Source of the DNA: Diphasiastrum complanatum
Lineage: Eukaryota; Streptophyta; Lycopodiopsida; Lycopodiales; Lycopodiaceae
Direction: 5' to 3'
Assembly (NCBI GenBank): GCA_029204225.1
Contig: CM055100.1
Span: forward strand, 30,132,149-30,196,148
DNA: 64,000 nt
This document shows positions 10,588 to 21,980 of the stretch, one piece after another. Made by a program: the position numbers and the translations under genes. Below the pieces are notes generated by a model. It saw only the letters and a program-made list of their open reading frames with translations, did no database searches and was not told the DNA's origin. Position 1 is the first letter of the stretch. Each line of letters starts with the position of its first letter.

Positions 10588-11142
10588 TCAATGCTGCTTC
10601 CCATATATACAAGATTCGCACATCGATTTCAAGTGATCTTCTATTGTAGGCAGTCCTGTTAAAGTGAGGCTTCCCAAGTTCAAGTGACCAAGCCTCTTGT
10701 GCCACAACTCAGTTTGCGAAGGAACGGATGACACAAGTCCATGTTGCCCCTTGATTGTGGCATTCAACCTGTACAGTTTTGTATTGGGCTCTTTTACTCC
10801 ATTCGCAATAACTTTGAACTTTTGGTTCGCATCCTTCACAAAGCAACGATCATGGGCGAATTCTACTTTCAACTTTTGATTAGTAATGACTCCAACATAA
10901 AGTAGATTTTTCTTCAAACCTGGTACGTAAAGTACCTCCCTGATCATCTTGCTTTTGTCGTCAGGCAGTTGGATTGAAACTGTGCCTATCCCCTTGATCA
11001 TGCACACCTCACCATTTGCTTGTGAAACAGATGTTCCATTATCCAATGCCTTCAAACTACTGAACCAGTTCTTGTTAGCTGTCATGTGTCTTGTGGATCC
11101 TGAGTCAATATACCATGCTTGATCATCTTGATTAGATGACAA
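10588..11142 (-). pseudogene. protease and pre-integrase domain of nested copia
   Basis: An open 184-codon segment on the minus strand. WYIDSGSTRHMT at residues 10-21 carries the retropepsin Asp; VLYVPGLKKNLLYVG follows. The GAG-pre-integrase domain is clear: LWHKRLGHLNLGSL then CESCIYGKQH, the His/Cys zinc-binding pairs that precede the integrase core. The segment ends at a stop at 10588, with integrase continuing after a frame change. Confidence 0.93.
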
Positions 11143-11195
11143 TGCAGATATGAAGATGCTAGAGTCTTCAATCTCACCTTCATCGACAAGGTTAC

Positions 11196-12011
11196 CTACT
11201 TGTTTTGGTTTTCCCTTGCCTTGTTCCGCCAGGAATTTGCGACATTCACTTGCCAGTGGCCCTTTTTACCACAATGGAAGCACTTGTCTTTCTTCTTAGT
11301 TTTGCTGGAAGATCCCTCATCCTCCTGAAACTTGGCAAATTGCTGTTTAGTCTTCTTCTTGCCCTTGCCCTTGCCTTGTTTTTGGCATGTCGCAAGTGCC
11401 TGATCATCAGTATTTTGACGTCTAGCTTTCACGATTTCTCGTCGTTGCTCTTCCTGCATCAAGATTCATGTGAGCTCGTCAAAGGTTGGCAATCTTTCTC
11501 TTGATGCTATTCCATTCACAAACATCTGAGAGGGTTCTGCAATGCCGCATAATGCATTATGCACCAGCTCCACATCACGTATGCGTTCTCCAATAGAATG
11601 CAGTTCATCTCTCATTGTCTTGATTCTGGTCATGTACGTCTGAATGTGCTCTCCTTGCTCCATGCGGGCACTATTCAACTTTGACTTCAGAAACATGATT
11701 CTTGACGGATTTGACGTCTCGAACTGCTCCTTTAGCACATCCCATGCCTGTCTGGGTGTAATAGCATCACAAATGTGGGTAATGATGTGATCCTTCACTG
11801 ACAAGTTAATGAAGGTCAAAGCTTTCCTCATCTTTTTGTCGAACACTTTGATGTCTGCTTCATTTGGCGGCCTTCTCTCATCACCTGTGATGACTTCCCA
11901 CACATCTTTCTCCATCAGTATGTTTTTCATTTTGAATTTCCACACTGCATAGTTGAAAATCCCGTCCAATTTGCTACTTTCACTCAAAATGGACTCTCCC
12001 ATGTTTGCCAT
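11196..12011 (-). pseudogene. gag: gag of nested copia
   Basis: The minus-strand start at 12011 gives MANMGESILSESSKLDG, followed by the copia capsid signature AVWKFKMKN, PRQAWDVLKEQFET and FLKSKLNSARMEQGE. A stop at 11466 breaks the frame after FDELT; the next segment (11462-11196) adds a Lys-rich linker and the CCHC knuckle CFHCGKKGHW. The last knuckle cysteine is displaced by a one-base frameshift just after the His. Length and order fit a complete gag that has since decayed. Confidence 0.9.
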
Positions 12012-13312
12012 CGCAAAACTGCTTAAAACTTCTGCCTTAGGCTAAGAACAGTATGTCGAGGCCAACAGTGATGTCAGAAGTTGAAAATAATGACCTGCAC
12101 TTTTTTTCTTACCAGGCCACTCGCCGCTTTTCCACCAATTTGAAAGCCAAATCGGCGTCGCCTTCCGAAATGCACTCAGTCGTCAACTCCCAACAACGTG
12201 CCCAGTGGAATGGTGAAACTACTTCTGGCGTACTCCCAACACTTTCTCCGCTGCAACCGCTCTGTTTTGCTGACCGTACTTGCAGGTACAGTCCGGGTGC
12301 CCTTCGTTTGGAGGTTATAGCCTTTCGTTTGGGTCAAAACGGGCAAAGGACCCAAAAATAAGGACTTTTCTAGCTTTTGAATTGTTTCTTCACTTTGAAT
12401 AAACTTCACTCTTCACTTGTGAAGGGACCCAACTCAACTTTCAGTATGAGAGTTTATAATTGAAGTTGAAGGCCAGAATGTACTTCAATTCTTCAGGACC
12501 CTGTTTAAAACTCATCCAATGGCTGAACCAAATCTTGTGGTTCAAATTTCACTCCCATCACAGATTCTGGACCGTTGATTCACTTGACACCTCATCTAAA
12601 GGTTCAAAGTACATTTGGGCATCGAACCAAACTCCTGCATACGCTAAGAACTTCGGTACACTGAGTTCTTCATTGTGTTGGGCGCGCGAACTGCCCGCGA
12701 CTTCCCTGCCTGCGGCCGCGCCTCCCTTCTCTCAAAAAGATCAGATCAAGCTCTCCTATGGATCGTTTTGAGCACGATCTGAGGCCTGGAGCAGGGTCTC
12801 CCTACTGAATCCATGACTATAGAATGTTCAGTCAGGAAATTCCGTGGAGAAACGGTGATTTTAGCTCAACTTGACAAAGTGGCTTTTTCACCTTTTTATT
12901 GCAAATCTGCTAGGTTAACTGTCTGGAGACAAATCTCTGACATAAACCTCAGAATCTCTCCATGGCTGATTGACAGTGTGATTAGCTTCCTTCCTGTCCT
13001 TACGGTGCACAAATAGCGAAGAAATCACCAGTTATGTATAAAAACCGTAACCCCAAGTCCGGTTTCAATTTTCAGCTGGCTTTGAAATTGTCAATTTTTC
13101 ACCGAATGTTTCCCTGTCTGATGCTATGCACAGGCTAATAATCCCTCTGCTGAGCTTAGCAAGCCTCTATAAATTAGAAACCGTGCACCAGTGCTTCTCT
13201 TTCCGTCTTCAACCCGCCGTAAAATCCCGAACTCTCAGAAGACAGTTCTCCCAAAGCTCTCTTCAAAGGCGACACTGTACTGTGTACACTCCCTGTACGG
13301 CTCTGATACCAA
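12012..13312 (-). other. 1.3-kb leader of nested copia with primer site
   Basis: Between the gag start and the 5' LTR there is no coding similarity on either strand. The minus strand at 13311-13299 is TGGTATCAGAGCC, the initiator tRNA-Met primer site, one base from the LTR end. The leader is unusually long for a copia element. Confidence 0.88.
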
Positions 13313-13587
13313 CTTAGAATTTGCTTTGCACAGGAACACAGATCATGCTACACAGTAACACAGACAGAAAATCACTCTCCTCAGCAAGCTCACATAGCAA
13401 CTGTATTTCTCAAAATGAAATTACATTGTACATATAGTTGTTCACTTAGGCAACCCATGCATGACCCAGGTTGCTGTTGGCGGGACGCGTGTCCCGTCGA
13501 CTTGCCTCGTGGTGAGGCCAACTGATCCTTATCCACTGATAGGACCCACTTACAGTCACACAGTGATTCTAACTTTAATTCTAACTC
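13313..13587 (-). repeat. 5' LTR of nested copia (275 bp)
   Basis: Same length and sequence order as 8340-8614. The left boundary is fixed by the primer site at 13299-13311 and the right one by the duplicated AGTCA at 13588-13592. Confidence 0.93.
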
Positions 13588-13914
13588 AGTCAACCCTAAC
13601 ATGTGTCACTCATTCACTGGACCAAGTGTCCCAATGAGCATGACATGTGTCACGTTGACTAATCAACTCTCCTACTTTTTAGGAGGTCAATTCAGCCACT
13701 CCTAATTAATGACCCTGTACCCAGCCACTCCTAATTAATGACCCAGTACCCTATACCCAAGCAAAATGAAAAAAAACTTAATTAATAGCTTTATTTACAT
13801 TTTTGTTACAAAGGTCACCACAGGCCGGTGACTTAGCCATTTTTGTATTTACAAAAAGTACATTTATAAGTCAAAAACAGTAAACAACCGGGACAGGGAG
13901 TAAAAGATGTAACA

Positions 13915-16269
13915 CTTGCAAAGGCAATACTATGTGTTCAAGGGATGGATGTAATTTTTTGAAACCAGTCAAATTATTAAAAAATAACGTGCATGAAATT
14001 TGTGTTTTTTTATTTAAGCCCTAAATATTAGGATGAAAAGTTTACATACGAGCTTCCATATATGGTTGAAATTTAACATTCTTATAGGTTGTGTAGAGCA
14101 TTAACAAAATTAATTAACTTGTACTACATTTATAGGTTAGACTCAAATGCTAAGCACGGTAGCCTTTGAAACAAGGAGATAATCTAAAAGCCAAATATTG
14201 GAATAAACAAGGTCAATTTTGCCATATGCCAAATGACACATTTCATTGAAAAATGAGCTCAGAAGGTTATGAGTACCAAAATGTTATCAATCTGGAAAGG
14301 AAAAATCTATAAGTTGGACATGGGAGTGAGAACATAATGGAAACATACTTATGTAGTTACTAGCAACAAAGTACTCCTATGATTTATGATAAGCTTACTT
14401 GAACGATAGCAACTGTTTCAGTCATCTTCCTGAATAGCGATTCCAATTAGAAACGTCCTTTTTTTTTCTCCTTGTGTGATTATCAGGCGGAGGAGCCAAT
14501 TCTTGTAGCAGCTGATCATAACTTTTCGAACTCGCCAGTAGAAGCACCTTTATTTCTATGCTTCAGCTGCGTTTTGCTTCTCGTGACCATCTTCCTGTGA
14601 AGAAAGGAGAGTATCATACTATGGCGCATCCAGAGCTTCATCAATATAATATAGCAGAGATAAACTGCTCTGTCATTTTGGAACGTTAGAAACGAAACTT
14701 TCTAAAAAGTTGAGAAAGAATTGCACCTCAGATATAGCAATTTCGTGTTTCTTTACATCTTTAAGGATCAAATTTATGAAGCTCTTACATCAACTCGTCG
14801 GGCAATTGTTAGTCATTACAAAGTAAGCGTTGAATGATCATTTGATGATTGCACTTGATCTAGTTTTGCAGAGGAGCTGCATGATTGTTGCTTCATTTTT
14901 GGCACAGCATATCTATGAAGAAAATAAAAATTCAATCTATGTCAAAGGGAAAACAAGCCAATGAATGGAGAACTTCAACTTCCTTTTGTTGCAGCATGAG
15001 TGGTGATTGACTCCCATAATAGCCTAACAGGCTGTGATGCTCAAAAGAAATAAGGTATCTACCACATGCAGTAAGGCATCTATCATCAGTAGAAAGTCCA
15101 ACCATGTTTCTGCTTTCATCAATTTTCTCAGAAGTCACTACACACCGCACCTGACTGCATTTCCTTTTTCGATTTAGCAACTTACACTAAATCACACTTA
15201 ACCCACAATTACTTTCTAAGACTAGATACAACAGAACGCATTGGCCACCTCAATCTTCAAATAAACTGCAATACCAGCATGTCTGCAGCTACAAGCTTAA
15301 TCTTAGCAGCAGCCATTGGAACCCATCCTGTGCAAAACCAGAGCACAGCATTCACCTGGAATGCATCAGTTGTGGCTGAAGCAGCAACAGCGGCAGCATC
15401 TAGCTGTTCTACAAACCGATGTCGGGGGTAAGACGAATTGCATCTGCATTTGCATTTGCATGGAAATTGGAAGGAATATGAATGCAGCATCAGAGACAAC
15501 AATATCGTGTCTGTCTATGTGAGAGATCATGGAGCATGCTGTAGATTAAAGAAAAGCACGTCACACTTCAAATTGAAATGTACATTCTTTTCACACTTCA
15601 GTACCTGTAACTTTTTTTTTCTGAAATTGCAACGCAAATCTGGAATATGACGGCCGTCATTCACAATAGGATGAAGGGCGACCCTTCGTTTGAAATCTCA
15701 ACACTGTGCCAGTGAAGTTCATATCCTTCATTAGAGAATCGCGGGCCTGCAAGACCGAGTGAAAAGGTTCATCCTTTTCCACTTAGAAATACACGTGGAG
15801 CTTATCCCTCAATATACCCCTCAAGAGTTTGATGGGGGAAGTGAACTTCATTGTTACCCCTAAGGAACCCCACCATTCTTCTTTCTGCCTCAAGAGTATC
15901 CAAGTTAAAGATGTGGCTTTGGCTTCACACCTTTGCGGCCAGGGGTGATGGACCTAAATGGTTGATGCTTTTTCTCAAAGGCGCAGGTTCATCAAAGGTG
16001 CGAGTTTTGATCCCATATGATGTGAAAATGGGATACCGTGGAGTCTTGTGCTCCAATTCTAGCTTGGCCTTCGTCTAATGTGCAATGTACATATTTGTGC
16101 ATATTGATACTCATGTGAGGATTAAATATTGTTGCCAAACATAAACAATTGAGTCTACTATGAGCATATAATGTGAAATTGTTAGAGCCTCTAGGGTTGG
16201 TTTAAAGAGTGCCACATGCATGTGAGCATACAATCTTGGAGATCCTAGATGCATGTGCGACATCCTCGC

Positions 16270-16271
<2 letters not shown>
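13915..16271. other. no recognised gene
   Basis: AT-rich sequence downstream of the 705-bp LTR. No transposon or host coding similarity was recognised. A possible terminal exon on the minus strand follows an acceptor-like TTTCTTCACAG at about 14596-14606 and reads EDGHEKQNAAEA before a stop, but nothing upstream supports it. Poly-T and poly-A runs occur near 14458 and 15611. Confidence 0.4.

Positions 16272-16329
<58 letters not shown>
16272..16329. repeat. (GA)n microsatellite, about 58 bp
   Basis: Uninterrupted GA dinucleotide repeat on the plus strand. No ORF1-retroposon 3' end is recognisable beside it, unlike some other CT/GA tracts in the window. Confidence 0.97.
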
Positions 16330-16331
<2 letters not shown>

Positions 16332-16928
16332 AAAGTTTTGAATTTTAAATAACGTATACTTGCCCAATCTCTTCTCCTCCACATCAGACTAGTCTTACCT
16401 ATCAGATAATCCACTTCTAGGAGCATACAATCTAAGACCTTTGACTTGCAAAGACAAGACGATAAGACGATATGTTTAAGTTGGTCAAGAAAATTTTGAA
16501 AGAGGTCATAGTTTCAATAGGTTCCCAAAAGTTTGCAAAAATACATGATAAGTGCTTTTAAATTTGGGATGCCCTATTTTAGCTTCGTGCAAGTTTCTTT
16601 TCATGAGTGACTTTAATTTTACAAAAACATGCCCTAAGTTTTTATTTGTGCCAATTGTGAAATATCAAAAGTGCACTAGAGAGATTTAAAACTTTGATGG
16701 AGAATATAACATAGAAGCCATGAGAAAAACATAATGGCATGCATATTGGTATGTTGTCGCCTTATTTCTAGTGATGATGGAAGCTATGAGATTTAATATC
16801 ATTCTCATCATGATTCTCCATCATGAAAGAAATGAGCGATATATTTGTTGAATCAATGACATGTATATTTGTATGTTTGATACATTTGTAAATCATGATG
16901 ACATGTATATATGAGTGTTGTTATATGA

Positions 16929-16930
<2 letters not shown>

Positions 16931-17018
<88 letters not shown>

Positions 17019-17060
17019 GTGTGTGCGCGCATGCGTGCGTGCGCGCGTGTGTGTGTGTGT
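16931..17060. repeat. (GT)n / GC-interrupted microsatellite, about 130 bp
   Basis: A long GT tract whose distal third changes to alternating GC/GT (GCGCGCATGCGTGCGTGCGC). The whole tract alternates purine and pyrimidine. Confidence 0.97.
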
Positions 17061-18609
17061 ATTAATCTGGGTTTTGGCATTTTGCGAGTAAATTATTTGC
17101 GAGTTTTGCGAGTTTCATTGTGTGGACATTCCTCAAAATCATAGCACATGGCATGCTACTAATTTTTGCAACAAAATTTTAAGTAGTGTCTTGTGTCCAC
17201 CTACCCTTATATTCTAATACATTGACTTGTGCATAAACTCCATTGACCAAGTTAAACACATGGTATTGCCTTTTTTAAGGCAATGCCAAAAAAGTATGGT
17301 AAGAAAAATATCATGCAATTCGTAGGTGTACGCATGTCCATAATGTGCAAAAAAATATTTGTGTGGAGTTGGATGCTTCAAAACTGTCGTTGTATGTACT
17401 AATTTACATCCTTATTTGTCTCTCTAACATGAAAAATATTTGCATGATATAGATTTCAATGACTACCATATGTTGGTTTGGTAAAGTTGATTTTATATGA
17501 CTTACCAATCAAACATTGGGATCTTGACTTCTATACACATGGAAAACTTGTTCTTGAACCACCATCTCATCAAATACAGACAACTTAATACTACACCCTT
17601 TTTTAAATCTACATGAGATATAATTTAAAGGGAACAATTGCCAGTTTATTAGGTTGGTATGCAATTAGATGAAATGTATAATACAAGACTATAGTCTACC
17701 TAACCTACATCGAAGTCGGGTGTTTATTACTGTAGAGTTTATTTGTTGCTAGGACATAGTTAGAATTGTTAATAGAATAAAAATGGTATATAAGTCTAGT
17801 GCATGCTTTGAAATGACTGAAGACCAAACCAAATTGAAACTCTATACTTGTCTTAAAGGCAAACTTGCACAGCGAGGCAAAACATCCTCGCATTGGTGAG
17901 AGCCAAAAATGCAATAACTTCATTTTTGCATTTGTTCAGATTATATCCATATTCTAAACTTGAGAAACCAGTCACTAGTCTCAACACAAGGGATGTGCAT
18001 CAAACAAAAAACAACACTTGAAATAGAGGCACAAATCCACAATCAAGGAAATAAAATATTGTCTTTCATGATTAACAATGCTCATCTGAAAACTTCTTTC
18101 ATTCTAGATAATGTTTCTAAGGATATACTACTCTTCCAAATCCATAATAACCTCGTCATCAACAAAAAAGGCATTTCTTTCAACGTTGCTCACATAAGAA
18201 AATGTTCTCATTATGGTTCATGTCCCCAGCCATCACATTGGCCACATCTGCAATGTAACAAGGCAATTCTCTGTGACACCCACAAATTAACTTCAACTAA
18301 TAGAGATATATTTATAAAGATGACATGACACCAATTTACTCACTAAGTATGAAAGGGACGGACATAGAATCAAAAGAGGAAAGTTCTCCATACAAAATGA
18401 GAACATGAAGATGATTTCTCCATGTTGGTACAGCTATTTATAGCAGACATAATGTCACTTGGCCACTTGTCCTAAACTTGCCCTAAAGGCCATTGACCAG
18501 GTTTCACTTCTGAACGAGGGTCATGGTAACTTCTAGGTACTTCACCAAAACCCTAGTTTTTAGTGACTAAATGCAATGTATCTACATTTGTCATTAAAAG
18601 TAATGAAAT
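17061..18609. other. no recognised gene
   Basis: AT-rich sequence with no convincing coding or repeat similarity. The frame at 17960-18328 is open for 122 codons but has no recognised motifs and looks like chance. Confidence 0.4.
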
Positions 18610-19050
18610 ACTTTGCATCTAGTAATGAAGGAGTTTGCATAGTCCACATATATCTGTATGAACAACATCTAACAAACCTTTTGTTGCATGCCTATGACTT
18701 AATTTAAAAGGAATCCTAGTCTGCTTTCCAAAGATGCAGCTATGACAGACAAAGAGATCGACCTTACCAAAAGGATAGTCGAGATAGAGGTTTTCAAGAC
18801 TTGACTAGAATCAAAATAACAATGTGCCAATCTATATAAGTAACCATGTCTCTTGCCGAGTGCAAGAACCTTATTACTCCTATCAATAATTTTGCATTGA
18901 TCAAATTTGAATTCTACCTTATGACCTAAATCTGTAATTCTACTTACTGATAACAGATTTGTAGAGAGTTTAGGAACATATAAATCCTTTGATAGTAGTT
19001 CGAATTGATTATGCTGGAATCACAATCTTACAGTACCTTCACCTTCAATA
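18610..19050 (-). pseudogene. copia protease/pre-integrase relic, left part
   Basis: The minus strand reads, with breaks, IEGEGTV, LLSKDLYVPKL, NLLSV, DLGHKVEF, KVLALGKRHGYLY and, near 18640, an HTDICG-type integrase start. This is the copia protease tail, pre-integrase region and first residues of the integrase core. It continues the frame of the gag/protease relic at 25582-26580: both ends abut a GTGTG duplication (19051-19055 and 25577-25581), so the chromovirus between them was inserted into this element. Confidence 0.8.
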
Positions 19051-19055
19051 GTGTG

Positions 19056-20393
19056 TATAAGGGAAGCTCCTTCGATCTTGCTTACAAATCACAAACACAA
19101 TGATAACACACTATGGAGAAACCACCCAACCAAGTAGAAGCATCCAATCAAAGTCTAGAAGCCTCACCCCCAAGCCAAGGAACAAGAAGCATGAATGTAG
19201 AGTGAGAGCCTGGCAATAAGTCCAAAACCATAATGAGGAGTAGGGCAAGTTTGGACCCAATATATAGAGCCAAAAGCATCCTGGGCACATAGCCATGCAT
19301 AGCCCTAAGCTCCCTATACATCGATTCATCTAGAATAGAGTCCTAAGCATGGACCAACTATTCATAGAATTGCTATTGATAACTCTACACATGCATACAC
19401 TGTCACATACCTTGTCTAAAGTCCATTTAGTGTGTTCTGGACCTCACAAAGATATTAGTTACTTTCGGGTCACGTCCAGTATGACGTGGCATAACTAACA
19501 ACTTGTTTCAATGGAGTTCCGTTGTTGGGGGTATACCCAACAAAGTGTAAATAAATAATATCATTCAATAAAAGGTGTTGTGAGGGCATGGCATCATGTG
19601 CGCATAAGCCCATGGCCCAATGAGCACGCAAGTAAAGTTGTAAATAAAATAAACTTGACTTGGGCCTTGGAATTAAAATAAAACTAGAGGCCCAAAGTCA
19701 TTTTTAAACTTAGAGATTATTTTTTAGAGTTGGGTCCAAATTGGGACTCACATGAATCTTGTGATTACCAATGTACTTTTTGTGGACCCTTGGATCAAGT
19801 TGGGTCCAAGATGAATAAATAGGATCATTGTGAATATTAGCCAATAGGATTGAGGGGCAAGGGCCTTCCTTATTTTATAAAAAGACACCATTTGTACACT
19901 GTTTTCATGCTTAATGAGAAGGCTCTACCAATTTTGGAAGAGAAGCATCCTCATTTGCAATTCAATGCTTGTTATTGCTCTTGTTGTTTCCTATTGCTTT
20001 CAAGTTCATGCTTTTTGGTTTCAATAGTTTATGTTTCTCCTTTAGCAAGTACAATGTGCATTTGAGCTAACCTCCACCCTCCCTCTATCTCTCTCTTCTA
20101 TCTTCTTTCCCCTCCATCTTATCTAATCATCCCCTTCCTTTCACCTACAATCATGATGAATGTTAGTGTAGCAGAGTAGAGTTAAGGGAGAGTAGTGTTA
20201 GTGGTGAGTAGAGTTAAGAGAGAAAGTAGGAAACTAACTAAAAATAGCATCTATGCATAGTTAGGTACCTATCCAGTGATCTAACCCTTGTTGACAGGCG
20301 GGAGGGCTATACTACGCAAGATCTTTGACCCTACATCCGTGTATCCAAGACTAGAAGTATACTGAATCCAATGTATTGGTCATGGACATGACA
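19056..20393 (-). repeat. 3' LTR of chromovirus, carrying a solo LTR
   Basis: After removal of the nested LTR (19523-20335 and one TCCGT copy) the LTR is about 520 bp. From 19196 onward it matches 25197-25576 closely, both ending CATGGACATGACA in plus reading. The first 140 bases (19056-19195) have no match beside the right LTR; either the 5' LTR lost its end together with its primer site, or extra DNA was gained here. Confidence 0.8.
19523..20335 (+). repeat. solo LTR (813 bp), target duplication TCCGT
   Basis: Begins TGTTGGGGGTATACCCAAC and ends CCCTACA, flanked by TCCGT at 19518-19522 and 20336-20340. The uninterrupted site is present in the partner LTR near 25521 (GTACCGTGTATCC). Its sequence order (GTGAGGGCATGGCATC, then AAGCCCA, GGCCCAAAGTC, ACTCACATGAATC) is shared in diverged form with the LTR at 20691-21463, so it belongs to the same Tat/Athila-like gypsy family. 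Confidence 0.88.
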
Positions 20394-20399
20394 TTCTTC

Positions 20400-20550
20400 C
20401 CTCCTTAAACTATTTCTAACCTTAGAAACTAAACTTTGGAAAATTCTTCTTTATGCTATGAGCTCTCTCCCACGAATCATCATCCTCAGTACGACCTTTC
20501 CACCGAATTAAGCACTCAGAGATAGAACGACCATTTAAACGAAAGATTTT
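20400..20550 (-). pseudogene. chromodomain at end of chromovirus pol
   Basis: The minus strand reads ISECLIRWKGRTEDDDSWER followed by KKNFPKF. The pattern YLIKWKGxxxxDxxWEP...FPxF is the chromodomain that ends integrase in plant chromoviruses and directs insertion towards modified histones. It is followed on the same strand by the polypurine tract and 3' LTR, the expected order. Only this C-terminal scrap of pol remains. Confidence 0.82.
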
Positions 20551-20599
20551 ATTAGGCAAGAAAGAAGTAGTGTGAAGAGTTTTTACACTTGGTGTGTGT

Positions 20600-20670
20600 G
20601 GTCGGACTAGGGATTGAACCTAGGACCTCCCCCATTCCGGTGGGGTGCTCTACCACTGAGCTATCCATCC
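20600..20670 (-). repeat. tRNA-derived SINE head or tRNA pseudogene
   Basis: The minus strand gives a 71-nt tRNA-like sequence. The D arm is GCTCAGTGGTAGAGC, which includes an RNA polymerase III A box (TAGCTCAGTGG). The T arm CTAGG/CCTAG encloses a B box GGTTCAATCCC, and a 7-bp acceptor pairing has one mismatch. The anticodon stem has a mismatch and the loop lacks U33, and there is no CCA, so it is not a working tRNA. It fits the 5' head of a SINE. Confidence 0.7.
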
Positions 20671-20690
20671 ATTTGTGTTCCAAGAGTGTT

Positions 20691-21463
<773 letters not shown>

Positions 21464-21467
21464 ATAG

Positions 21468-21485
21468 TGGCACCATTGCCGGGGA
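21468..21485 (+). promoter_or_regulatory. gypsy primer site, tRNA-Asp type
   Basis: TGGCACCATTGCCGGGGA differs at two positions from TGGCGCCGTTGCCGGGGA, the primer site known from plant Tat/Athila Ty3/gypsy elements. Confidence 0.75.
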
Positions 21486-21980
21486 GTGCCACACACTTGC
21501 TTCGTCGCATAGTTTTCTTAATCTCTTCCTCTCTCCCTCTCTTTCTTTTCTTCTCTCACCATTCATTTTCACTAAAAAACCAGAATTTAGGGGTAGAATA
21601 GTGTGTATAGTGTTAGTTTTTGCCGTTTTTTTTGTGATTTTTTTGTTTGTTTCAACTGTAGGGAGAGATTGTGGGGTGGGAGAATCAGATCCAAGCACCC
21701 AATCCCTTCATTAATCCATAAAATCCATTAAAATTAGAAAAAAAAAGCTCAAAATCTATTTTGGGAGGGAAAAAGAGGCAAAATCTCATCAGATTTTGAT
21801 TTATCAAAAACCAGTGGGCATGAACCTTTGCATGACTGGCAGCAGCTCCAAGGTACTGTTCAAGACCTGCATAGAAGCCTGCGAGGGTTAGTTCCCATCA
21901 GATTTTGAAAAAACAGAGAAAAACCCAAAAAAAATCAAAAATCGTTTGTAAAAATCAAAAAAAAATTCAAAACTCAAAAC
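21486..21980 (+). other. gypsy leader, no coding signal
   Basis: Pyrimidine-rich then A-rich sequence after the primer site. No gag or other domain is recognised. Confidence 0.5.

Larger units (their letters stand above)
8340..13587 (-). mobile_element. complete-ended, defective Ty1/copia element
   Basis: A 5.25-kb minus-strand element bounded by two 275-bp LTRs and a 5-bp target duplication AGTCA (8335-8339 and 13588-13592). Order from right to left: 5' LTR, primer site, 1.3-kb leader, gag, protease, integrase, reverse transcriptase, RNase H, polypurine tract, 3' LTR. By eye the LTRs differ at about 10 of 275 positions (about 96% identity), so the insertion is fairly young. Nonsense and frameshift changes plus loss of about half the integrase make it non-autonomous. 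It sits inside the 705-bp LTR at 7957-13914. Confidence 0.95.
7957..13914 (-). repeat. ~705-bp 5' LTR, split by a nested copia element
   Basis: Two parts, 7957-8339 and 13588-13914, form one LTR once the copia insertion (8340-13587 plus its duplicated AGTCA) is removed. Read on the plus strand it begins TGTCAGGGTC and ends GATGTAACA. The related solo LTR at 45527-46515 has the same order of sequence without this insertion and confirms both boundaries. The right part contains a ~30-bp tandem duplication (CAGCCACTCCTAATTAATGA, about 13696-13745) absent from the other copy. Confidence 0.88.

Noticed and set aside
12053-12771. Plus-strand open frames of about 100 codons in the nested copia leader
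   Set aside because: No motifs, opposite strand to the element and inside its untranslated leader; chance frames.
16853-17144. Open frames of poly-His/Thr and Cys/Val across the GT tract
   Set aside because: They are translations of a dinucleotide repeat and have no other coding support.
20600-20670. Functional tRNA gene
   Set aside because: The anticodon stem is mismatched and the loop lacks the conserved U33; better explained as a SINE head or pseudogene.
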